64,000 nucleotides of DNA from Beroe ovata. Lineage: Eukaryota; Ctenophora; Nuda; Beroida; Beroidae. The stretch lies in the NCBI GenBank assembly GCA_946803715.1, contig CAMPET010000158.1:12596-76595 (forward strand). The letters are read 5' to 3'. The notes beneath the pieces were generated by a model that ran no database searches, was not told the DNA's origin, and saw only the letters and a list, made by a program, of their open reading frames with translations. The position numbers and the translations under genes are program-made. Each line of letters starts with the position of its first letter. Position 1 is the stretch's first letter. Below, piece after piece: positions 27,701-37,900 of the stretch.

Positions 27701-30421
27701 TCAACTAACGGAGGTCTGGTTATAATAGCTGTAAGACAGAGCTGTGACCGTGCCTAAGTTCAAAGCTGTGTGCGTGTGTGAGCTGTGGCTGTAAGTGTAC
27801 TACTTGGGGAGTGGGGACGTATCGTCGGTTTCATTTCCGCGGTTTGGAGCCGGTGTAAAGTCCCCGATTGGCATGAAAAGTATGCTATTGAATATGTAAA
27901 GCAGTGCTGTGAAGTTTTAAACTTTACAAGTTTAAACACTACTTTATATAATGGAGATGAAGATATCGAAAGTTCGCCGTGAATAAAGCAGTAGACTCTT
28001 GTTTCATTCGTTGTGCTCGCAGTTGAAAAATTCTAATTATAGCTGCATCACTTTTTCTGCTGTCTGTTCCAATATTCCATCTTATGTTGAACTAGAGGGT
28101 ATATGGGACACAAAAAATCCCCTCAAGACGACAAATAAAGTCAGAATTGTCTAAAAATTGGTATCGGAACTCTTGATCAATGTCCTAACAATAATCCGTC
28201 ATAATCAGATCATTTGGAGAAAGTCGATGTTTTGACCCTTTCAGATTTCCATACTAACCATCAGTGTTTTTGATCAGATTTGACGGAAAATTTTTGTATC
28301 ATATTTTCGATTTAAAATGGACCCAATCGACTCAAAATTTGATGGGGAACACGATTCCGGCCATTTTAGGTCTGGGTTTTCCTTTAAAATTCCACTTATC
28401 TCCGATAAAGCCTGATTGACACTAGAGAGTTTATGGGACACAAAAAATCGTCAAAAGACGACAAATAAAGTCAGGATAATTCTACCAATTCCGCCATCTT
28501 TGATTGTACCTCTTTCCATGATATCTGTGTCAAGGCATTCAACCTCTCCTCCTTACTACATAGTTTCCCATCAGTAATTCTATCGCAGATAAAAGCATGA
28601 TGGAACAGGAAAGCCCATCAATTCATTTTCACACGGAAATCTATGTGGAATCATGTGACAATAGCACGGATTCAATTTCACCATCAAGTGTCAGTAAATA
28701 GTATTTAGCGGCGTCCTAGGGAATCATCCTAACTCTTTTGCTGTCCTCGGCTGCTTCGCTTTCTGTTCCAAACTTTGCTCAGAATCCATATTTGTACCAT
28801 TCTATGCTGAAATTCACGCTCTCATAAATCACATGGAGATTTTCCAAGTTCCAGTAGCAGTAACTAGTACCTGTTTCTAACATTTCACTCCCTCTCTTTC
28901 TCTCCCTCAGAAAGCGAAATGGCAGAAGCTGCTATGGAGAACGGAGGGAAGGGATCTAAGAAGACTCCGGTGTGTATAATGAAGTACCTCTATCCTCAGA
29001 AAAAACCATCCCCTTTCTCCCCATTACTATGACGTCATTACCAAATAATAACGCCGCCATATGAACCTCTTCACGCCATTTATCCCCGTATATTCCTCAG
29101 AAGCGATGTTGGACTATATTCGGGGATGATATGAACGATATGCCTGGTCTGCTGAAAGCACTGGCTGCCGAGTTTCTGGGAACATTCTTTCTGATTCTCG
29201 TGTGTGTGGGATCAGCCAACTCGAGAACTCTCCACTTGATGGGTGGAACCGGGAATCCGGCCTATTTCCTCGCTATTTCATGTGCATTCGGATTCGGTGA
29301 GTGGTTTCAGCTTAAATATGTGGTGTGTAAACTGTAAAGTGGTGTCAGGGAAAATTGTTGCCAGCGTGGAGTGGTGTCAGTGAAAAATGGTGTCAGTAAA
29401 AAGTGGTGTCAGTAAAAAGTGGTGTCAACACTCTTCTTCCCAGGTATTGGAGCGATTGTTCACATTATATCCGAGGCTAGTGGTGGAAATGTGAATCCCG
29501 CGGTGTCCCTAGCTCTCTTCCTGGACAAGAGAATTTCTCTCATGAGATGCATCCTCTACACCATTGTACAGTTTATCGGCGGATTCGTGGGCGCAGGTTA
29601 GAACACCCGCCTGCCATATTTCCTGTGACATGTTCCTTTCTCTTGGCCCTTTACTCCGTGCTGAATCTCCAGTAGTGATTATTGAACTTCACTGCTGCCG
29701 TCGCGAGGTAGTAGTAACGCTTGCGCAGCGAAGTAACAGTCACGCTTGCGCAGTGAGGTAACAGTAACGCTTGCGCAGTGAGGTAACAGTAACGCTTGTG
29801 CAGGTGTGCTCTTTGCGCTCGGTAACCACTCCGAGGTGACGCCAATCTACGGAGCGAATGGATACAACTCTGAAATGATAGGTGCGGAGCATGCGTTCTT
29901 CATCGAGGTGCTGGGAACCATGTTCCTCATTCTGACCATCTTGTCGACCATCGACGAGAAGAGAGGATACATCCCATCCTACACAGCTCCACTCAGTATT
30001 GGGATTGCTATTCTCGTTCTCCATATTTGGATGGTAGAGTACTGTTACCTTCTTGTCTCTTTTCCCTTCTTGTTTAAGTTTTCGATCGAAGTTCGGCGAC
30101 GTGTTTCTCATTTTACAATCTACTCTTTCCTTCAGATCCCATACACCAACTGTTCACTCAACCCAGTGAGAGGTTCCGTGTGGAATGCTGTCATTGGTCA
30201 ATTCCCCACAGAAACAGTGGTATGTTCATCTATTTGTGAAACGAAAGCACTTTGCAATCCGATTTCCCCGAATACACGCGCCCTTTCTTTATTTTGGGCC
30301 TAACCTCGTTCTAAATCTAACAATTGCTATCTCATCCTTAACATTGGTTCAGATCTTTATGTTCGGACCCTGGGTTGGAGGTGCTCTCGCAGTCCCTCTC
30401 TACAACTTCATTTTGAAGTGA
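24778..30421 (+). CDS. Aquaporin (MIP family channel) with NPA and NPV motifs
   Basis: Seven exons: 24778-24868, 28911-28969, 29101-29296, 29444-29596, 29804-30033, 30136-30219, 30353-30421, giving 293 residues. Phases agree throughout. Water or small-solute channel of the plasma membrane. A hydrophilic N-terminus of about 60 residues precedes six helices. Loop B has SGGNVNPAVS; loop E has SLNPVRGS, in which the second NPA is NPV while the selectivity-filter Arg is kept. Other helix signatures: AAEFLGTFFLILVCVG (helix 1), HAFFIEVLGTMFLIL (helix 4) and FGPWVGGALAVPLYNF (helix 6). A shorter form starting at Met in exon 2 (28920) is possible. The first intron is ~4 kb, far longer than its neighbours. 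The protein looks like a classical or unorthodox metazoan AQP rather than an aquaglyceroporin, but subclass is uncertain. Confidence 0.92.
24869..28910 (+). other. Long first intron of the aquaporin gene
   Basis: About 4 kb of AT-rich sequence. A frame at 27187-27459 is open on both strands and contains the palindromic motif TGACACCACGTGGTGTCA at about 27284; I do not regard it as a gene. A direct repeat pair at 28091 and 28431 is listed separately. No other coding signal was seen. Confidence 0.6.
28091..28474. repeat. Direct repeat pair about 340 bases apart
   Basis: A ~45-55 base segment with GGGACACAAAAAATC and GACGACAAATAAAGTCAG occurs at 28091-28145 and 28431-28474. The spacing would fit a small non-autonomous element, but no target-site duplication was identified. 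Confidence 0.75.
29334..29432 (+). repeat. AAGTGGTGTCA motif cluster in an aquaporin intron
   Basis: Five copies of (A)AGTGGTGTCAG or variants in the short intron before exon 29444, the same motif as in laminin-like introns. Confidence 0.85.
29690..29803 (+). repeat. ~27-bp minisatellite ending at a splice acceptor
   Basis: Four copies of GTAACAGTAACGCTTGCGCAGTGAG. The last copy provides the acceptor GCTTGTGCAG of exon 29804. Each unit has both a GCGCAG acceptor-like end and a GAGGTAAC donor-like start. Confidence 0.9.
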
Positions 30422-30869
30422 TGGGCTAACCCTATCAGTTCCAGCTCAAGAGAGACTTTATCATTATTATGGGAACGTGGGTGATCGGAAGTCGCGGATA
30501 TATTTTTAATTCTATATGAGCATACAGACACAACGATTCTGGTTAAATCTGAATAGAAGTCAAGATATCTGACATTGACAATGACATTCAATGTGACCTG
30601 ATTTCCAATTCTTTTCACTTTCATTCAATTTCACGACAGTTCAATTATGATAGAGAGCTATGAACTAAAGTTTAAGTATAAGCATAACTTTGATCATGAT
30701 TTTCATATTAAAATCAGATAGAAATTACTCAGTATTGATAAGTAGTTTTGAGTTTACTGATCAACATTCAATATAATCAGAGTTCTGAGTTTAGAACTAA
30801 AATTAGAATGCACCTTTTGCTTTGTCCGGCAAGTGCAACTGCAAGTTGTCGATCGATGCAATGATAGAC
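30422..30869. other. 3' flank of the aquaporin gene
   Basis: AT-rich sequence after the stop, presumably the 3' UTR. An ATTAAA at about 30707 could serve as a polyadenylation signal. No gene seen. Confidence 0.45.
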
Positions 30870-31148
30870 CTTGTCAGATGTTAGTGTTACCTGACCTGTT
30901 TCTCGCGCGCGGCGCGCGCGCCTTCATCGAAGGCCAAAACAGGCTTTCGATGATGCATGTTTCGGCCTTCGATGCAGATGAAGGCGCGCGCGAGAAACAG
31001 GTCAATGGTCATGTGGGTTGTAGGATTTCACCCTACCCTTGCTGGCGGGATTTTATCGGGGCGGATTGAAAATCGCGCGCACCGAGGGTAGGGTAAAATC
31101 CTACAATCATGTGGGTAACATCTGACAAAGGCCGAAACAGGTCAGGTG
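30870..31148. mobile_element. Nested foldback (inverted-repeat) element
   Basis: Three sets of inverted arms. Outer: around 30870-30902 against 31116-31148 (CAGATGTT / AACATCTG and ACCTGACCTGTTT / AAACAGGTCAGGT). First inner: GACCTGTTTCTCGCGCGCG at 30893-30911 against its complement at 30985-31003. Second inner: TTGTAGGATTTCACCCTACC at 31018 against 31084-31106. No coding capacity. This looks like a non-autonomous foldback or MITE-like element. A related piece is at 48930-49045. Confidence 0.7.
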
Positions 31149-31610
31149 AATTATCTGGCAAAATAGACTGTACTTGTACTTGTAGACCCAGACGAGAATT
31201 CCGTTTTGCGCGCGGCGCGGACTTATTCTCAGCTCAGACAGGTGCGCGCAAAACCCTTTGCGGCTTGCATTAGCGATATAGCGTCGTCTTGACGTCTTGT
31301 CTGAGGATACTGCACTGATAAGTTTGCGCACCGCGCGTACTATAGCAAAATTCTTGACAGTTGACAACAGACAGGGTTTATCATCGATCGACCAAGCGCC
31401 AGCGAATAATTTGCGGCGCGCGCAATGAAATTCTTGACAGGAGCTATCATCGACAGCCAAAGAAGTGATGACCCAATTTTTAGATCTTGATGAAGTTGTC
31501 TGGCGATGCTAGACCGCTGATGCAAGCCGCGAAGCGGCTTGCGTCAGCCGCGCGCGAAACGAAATTCTCGACAGGGGCTATCATCGATCGACAATGATGA
31601 AGCGAAGAAA
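31149..31610. repeat. GCGC-rich repeat region with GACAGG..CTATCATCGATCGAC units
   Basis: Repeated units containing AAATTCTTGACAG and CTATCATCGATCGAC, interspersed with GCGCGCG runs. CpG is dense compared with the AT-rich surroundings. Similar GCGCGC patches occur at 24088-24180, 44340-44690, 48390-48720 and 51530-51567. Confidence 0.7.
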
Positions 31611-31629
31611 CTGAAATATAATAATGTTA

Positions 31630-31635
31630 TTTATT
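31630..31635 (-). promoter_or_regulatory. Possible polyadenylation signal of the SLC6-like gene
   Basis: AATAAA on the minus strand about 300 bases after the stop codon at 31930. Confidence 0.4.
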
Positions 31636-31929
31636 GAAACTTTGAGTTGATTTGTGGTGCAATGTGTGGGTTCATTGGTTCAATCCCCATATGTGATATG
31701 AAACAAGTTCAAAGTTCCAAACTGTGCAAGTATAGAAATGTTGTCCTGACATCAATCAATTTATCCTCATGGGAAAGATAACAAAAGTTGAGAAATGAGA
31801 ATAGTGACCAGTTCAACTGTATGGCTTGCTAGATGAAATTTCAGCAGGTCTCTGCAAATGAACATGATCCAAATGAACATGATCCAATCTCTGCAAATGA
31901 ACATGATCCAATCATTTCAATGAATAAAG

Positions 31930-34900
31930 TCAGTGTTCATCCTCGAAATGTGCATGCTTCTTCTTATCTTTTATCATAGTTGACTCTATTTGGCCTGTTT
32001 CATTGTTGTCAATTGTGCTCTGCTGGGAAAGGATTGTTATATTATTTCAAATTCAGAATTGTTTTATGGCAAAAATGATAACATTGATGTCCTACCTCTC
32101 CAGATGATGTGCTGTTAGTTTCATTTTCATAGTCAGAGTATTCCATTGACATATTGTCAAAGCTACCATCATCATTCATTACTCCCACAGTTGTTTGTAT
32201 GACATCTTGCTCATTAGATACAACCTTCAAATCATTTTGGACTCAATACTTTAAAATCAGTTGATAAGCTGTCCTAATTGTTAAATTGTTATATGATAAG
32301 GAATTTGAATATTAGGGAAGGTATTACCTTTGATATGGTATCTGTATCATCTTCATAATATTCATAACAAACAGGCTTGCATGGGAAGTCCTTGAAACAG
32401 CTAAAAAGACCCACAGCTAGGAATACCAATAGAAACGGGGCTAGATATATGACATTGACTGCTGATGAAATATACAAAATAGGATAAGACCAGGTTTGTT
32501 CTTTGAAGTACATCTTCATCACATCTGAAATGAATTTTAGATACCTATGATTGTTAAAGAGCAATAATAATGCCTACCTGAATTAGAATCTCCCTAGGTA
32601 ATAAAAACCTGTGTTATTTGCTTCTTCTCTGCCAATACTGTAATTGATTGGTAGTGACACAAAATAAGATAACGACTCTCCTAAGATTTCATTGTATTGT
32701 TCATATCCTGTGTATCCAGAAAGAACCAATAACCCTTAAGGAATGTTAGTTAAGCCACACAATTCTCATTTTGCATTTGTAGGTAATCATCACCATCATC
32801 TCAAGCTGAACACTTACCTAATGGAGTGATGAACGGCCACACAAACATCCAGTAGTAGCTAAGATGATGCATACTGTACATGAACATAGTATTGTTCAAT
32901 CTGTACATGCTGAATACCCAAGTGCACGAAATTACCTAGGTAAGATATTTTGGTAAAGGTATGGAGATGGATGGGAGTAGAGGTACTCCAATGTTCTCAT
33001 GGAAGTCAAGATTTACCATCAAAGCTCCAAGAAGTGGAACTGGCCAGCTGTACACAAACTGTTCAAAAATCTGATAGACAAAGAAGGCAAATCCAGATGG
33101 GAAGGTGTAAGGCTGAAATTGAGATTCTATCATGATTCTCCCTACTAGATATTGTATATGTCGCACTGAGTATGGGTTCATCTACAAAATTGAAATTGCA
33201 GTGCTGCTACTAACCAGTGTGAAAATTGCACTGAGCACCACAGCCAAGATACAAGATGGAATCCGGGAAAAGGAAAAGAAACCAGCTCCAAATATTGAGG
33301 TTGTAAGTGTTTCGAACAGGGCCTGAGGTAAACTTGTTAGGTCTAATGTGTATCATAGAGTGTGTGAAGCCATCAAAGCCTAGGGCCACTAAACTTTATA
33401 CCTGCAATGGGCAGAAACAGAGCAGTGCAATACAGATCAGTATGATCGGCAGCACAGCCATGGTATGCTTGTGGAATGTGAGAGAGTCTGCCAGCACACT
33501 GAATGAGAGATATGAGGCTCCCGCCTTGACATCCATCATAGCGTCCATGTCAAATATAACTCGGTCCACGAGCCCATATTGCACACGTTTATCCCAGTTA
33601 TTTGTTATCAGCTTTAGGTAGGACATGTTGAGAAAGAAGAAGACGATGAAAATGATGTTCCCAAGCCAAGTTAAGACCACGATTACAATGCCTGAGATTT
33701 TAAGTAGGTAAGGTTATGGTAGTCGAGAGACAGAAGATGATCCGTTTCATGATAGCAAAATGGAGAATGCTGTTTTACCCTGAAGATTGGCCCAATTTTC
33801 TCTCGGATTGTAGGAAGAAAGTGCGATGTTCACTCCTGATGCCAGGAAATTGAATGTTATAGCTACCAGACCTGAATTGCAAAGGTTTATTATAAATGAT
33901 AACTTCCAATTCAACACTTGAGAATTTAGAGCTTCTTAAGTATGAGCATTAATTCCATATGCCAGTTCAACTTACCTGCCTGGGCCCATGACTCTGACTG
34001 AGACAACAAATCCCTGATGTGATGTGTCGTTGACACACCTCGGGGAACTCTCAGATCGAAGAGAAATTCCACAAGGTCATCATTCGCAGCTCCTCGTAGA
34101 GCTACGTACACTGACCCGGCAACAATACCAACCAGTGGTAAAATCACCAGCAAAACATGGATGAGGTGTCTAACTGTGGGTTTCATCAGTGTAATAGCAC
34201 CTGTGGTGGAACACAGATTATATTGCTTCAACGGCAGCCTTGAATCATTCAATCATGGACCATGATATGAATTTCGCTAGACTGTATTATGATATTATCG
34301 ACTATGGCGATTAAAACGTACCGCAGACCAAGAAAACAATTCCACCCATTATGATCACTTTAACGCTAAGTTCCCCAACAATAAAGTCGCTGATCTCGTT
34401 GAAGACTTGCGTTGTGTTGTCGAATTTGACCTCATCCCCGAAAAATCTCTGGACGATGCTTGTTTCTTTTATATCTCCTGTGATTAGACTTGCGTTGTGA
34501 TTATCTCTGCTGTACTAGTGTACAGCAGAAAATAAGAAGGAAAGGGATGTTGAAGACAGAGATGGTTTTCAGTGATGGACTTGTTATAACATTGAAATCT
34601 GGCGCTCCTATTTCGCTAACCTGTATGAAAGATATAATCTGTTTGGAAGTTAAATAGCGAAGGTGAATAGTTGCACATGCCCGGAATCATGCTGTAAATC
34701 TGTTCAATAGTGTTCCCCGTATCGATCAAGCTGGTACAGTTCATTGTCTTACACAGCATGTAGATGCAGGAATTCCATGGATATCTGGAGAAAGTGTTAT
34801 GAGCAGACATGAAATGAGCAGATTTGATATGACAGTGATATGACAGTTATATGAGCAGATATGATATGACACTGAAAAGAGTTAACTAGCGCCGTAACTG

Positions 34901-37900
34901 TGAGCAGCAATGCTAGCAGAATGACTATCATATTGAGTTGTTGGGACATATTCACTGATGGACTATTTACATGTGCTGTTTCTCCTGTGGAATGAATCCT
35001 GGACGTGCTTCACTGCTGATTGCTCCGTTTATCAGTTCATCTGTGATAAATAGTAGGTTATAACGATGGAACAATCCATTCATCAGTCATCAATGATGTG
35101 TTTTGGCATTATGGAACACTGGAACAAGAAGTTTCTCAGAGAGCATGAGATAGATTTTCAAGATCCGACTGCTCCTTGTTTCTTACCCAGGTAGCTGTAA
35201 GTTCCGAAGAACTGCACTTCCACATAGTCGTAAAGGTAGTGGACCAAGCCCACGGTCGGATACAAGTACTGAGTCAGCAGGAACAGATTGATGAATAGCG
35301 CGCCTGGGTTTCAGGGGGAGAGTTGGTTGCCATGGAAATGGGGTATGTTTCATCATTTTCATGTTCTATGAGTGATCGTAGCGAAAAACAAGCCTTGTAT
35401 CATAGGTTGTCCTATTTAGAAATTGCTTATTCATTTTGGTAGTCAAAGACGAAAAGAGACACTGCTTCACTACTTACACCAGCCTAGACCGGTAAAAATA
35501 GGGTGTACTTTCCTCCACACAGTTATCGGCCCTTTCCTGCGGAATAGCAAACATGATATTCCCAATTACAACAGAAATGGGAACATGAATATATTGGATT
35601 TCCAAATTACTCATACCTGAAGATTTGCCCCAGATCTATGTCAATGATAAACGCCGGTATCGTGAAAAGAAGTTGTACAATCAGACACTGAATCACAAAT
35701 ACATCTGAAACAAGTATCTCGAGTAACTTATATCGCACTAAAAATTGGATGCCCTTGACAATTCACTGAAAAAGGGATGAGTGGAGACTGCTCTTACATT
35801 TCCCGTATGTGTAGTACTTATAGACAAATCCTGATAGTATCCCCGCTCCTATTCCAGCCCCTGTCTGAGCTAGGACATAAGTGAGGGGTGAGTTCCATTC
35901 TCCCCTGTTGTCCGTCGGATAGATTATGCCCAGTGGAAACTTCCTCCTGAAAAAGCAGGGGTACAGTCAGGATATGGGGTGATTGGACGGACCGTTTATA
36001 GGGTGTTTTGTCGGGTTGCCATTAGCAACCGAATTGTTATTCTTGTGGTGTGATCGGGGTTTGTACACTTCTAACCTCAGCATTGTTAGTTGTATTCTCA
36101 AGGTAGTATCTACTCAGAGAAACTATTCTATAGATCTGGCTATACTTGTGCACTAACTTGTGTTTATAGATTCTCCACTTCTCCCTAGCCTCTGCGTTGT
36201 ACGACAGACTTGACGCAATGGGACTCAGTGTAAACAGGGTCAGGATGATCCACTGGATTATGACGATGTAACTCGGCCACTCACGATACTCTTGGAATAT
36301 CTGATAAGAAAATGGATGCGATAATCAGGTCTGAGGTGAATTAAGTGTGACATGTCTTTAGTTTACAAAGTTAGTTTACAAAGGCTCATATATTAATGTT
36401 GATTGAATAGAATCTGGGTGTTTAACAATTGTTAAGCACGTTACCGGTGAAGTTTCACAGTCAACCAGAGCAGGATAGCCATAATTCACCATGGTAACGA
36501 TCTGAAACAAACAATAGTAGCTTATAGTTGAGCAAGATCCCGTTTTTTCGGAGAACAATACAAACAATATCTCCACGATCTACTGGTGACAACCTACTTG
36601 AGATGTATTGGAAGCGGTTGACTGCAATGTGTTTTCAATAGCAGACGTCGTGAGAACATATTCGACAGTTTCTGTCACTGCATTGAGGAAACTGTGATCC
36701 ACCTATGATGATTACATTGATTGGAGCAGAAGTTAATTGTATTTCGACAATTCTTCGCAAATTACGAAATCTTTGTTTACGATCAGGACGATCAGTGTCG
36801 TGTGTTGCTGGGAATGTTTCATTTAATATCATCAGGAGGATCAGAATGAACGCTAACCTGAATGTATACGGCAGCAGCGAAGCCACAGAGCAGCCCGGGT
36901 GAGAGTATCCATGTGACATATTGCTGCATCAGAACTGGGATTTGATAGCCAGATTTCAGCCAGACANAATCTTATCTAGATAATATCTAGATGGAAACCC
37001 TAGTGTGTGTGTCTGTGTGTCTGTGTGTGTCTGTGTGTGTGAGTATGTTTATGTGTGTGCGTGTAATGTGTGAGTGTGTGAGTGTGTAAATTCAACAATG
37101 AGCTCTGTGCATTGGACATTGCAAAGTGTTTATGAATTGAGGTACAGTACTGCAGTCAAGACAATAACCTGTAGATACTGTAGATCCACACCACAGCAAA
37201 GACCTCAGCACACGCTAGGAAGAGAGCTGGAATGGGATACATGATCTCATCCACAATCAGGAACAGGTACTGTCCGTTCTGGAGTCCAAACACCAGTGCT
37301 ATGACGCATGATACAACCGAATAGACAACTGAGAAAATTGAGGAGTTACTTTTATCTCATTGATCTCGACATGTTTGTCATTTGTGCAGGCTACAGTAAA
37401 AGCTGCTGTTCGAAGTTATAATTAGAAAAAAGAATCACATTGGAATCACATCAGCATACTTGTCAATGTTGTTCTCTTGTACTTTAGTTTGAATGGAACA
37501 ATCTTGTTTGGAAACTCAATATCCATCAGGGCTGCTATGACTATTTCACCGACTGCCACCGCAGACGAGTATGTAAGGAGGAACATGGCGATGAAGTACA
37601 GGGCTACTGCCACCTGCAGGGAAATGTTGAGATGGGGTTTGAGTTAGCATTATCTCCTGATATAACTTCTCCCTAATATCCGTTCAATCACTGAATATTG
37701 ACTTGTTTATCTGGGAATGCTAACGAGGTAAGCATCTTTTAGCGATCATTGTCTCATTCAGTTGTATATGGCGCATAATGACCTAATGACGAACTCACAT
37801 ATGCGAATGTCTTGCCTGTCACTGTTTCCTCGATACTTTGAATCACAGTTGGAATGATGACAAAGAAGATGTTGTTATCGAGCGGTAGCTGGGGGGGTTG

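Noticed and set aside
34890-34948. MSQQLNMIV..LLALLLTV as a signal peptide and new gene start within the SLC6-like gene
   Set aside because: Exon 35040-34971 joins 34784-34621 in correct phase without it, so it is intronic.
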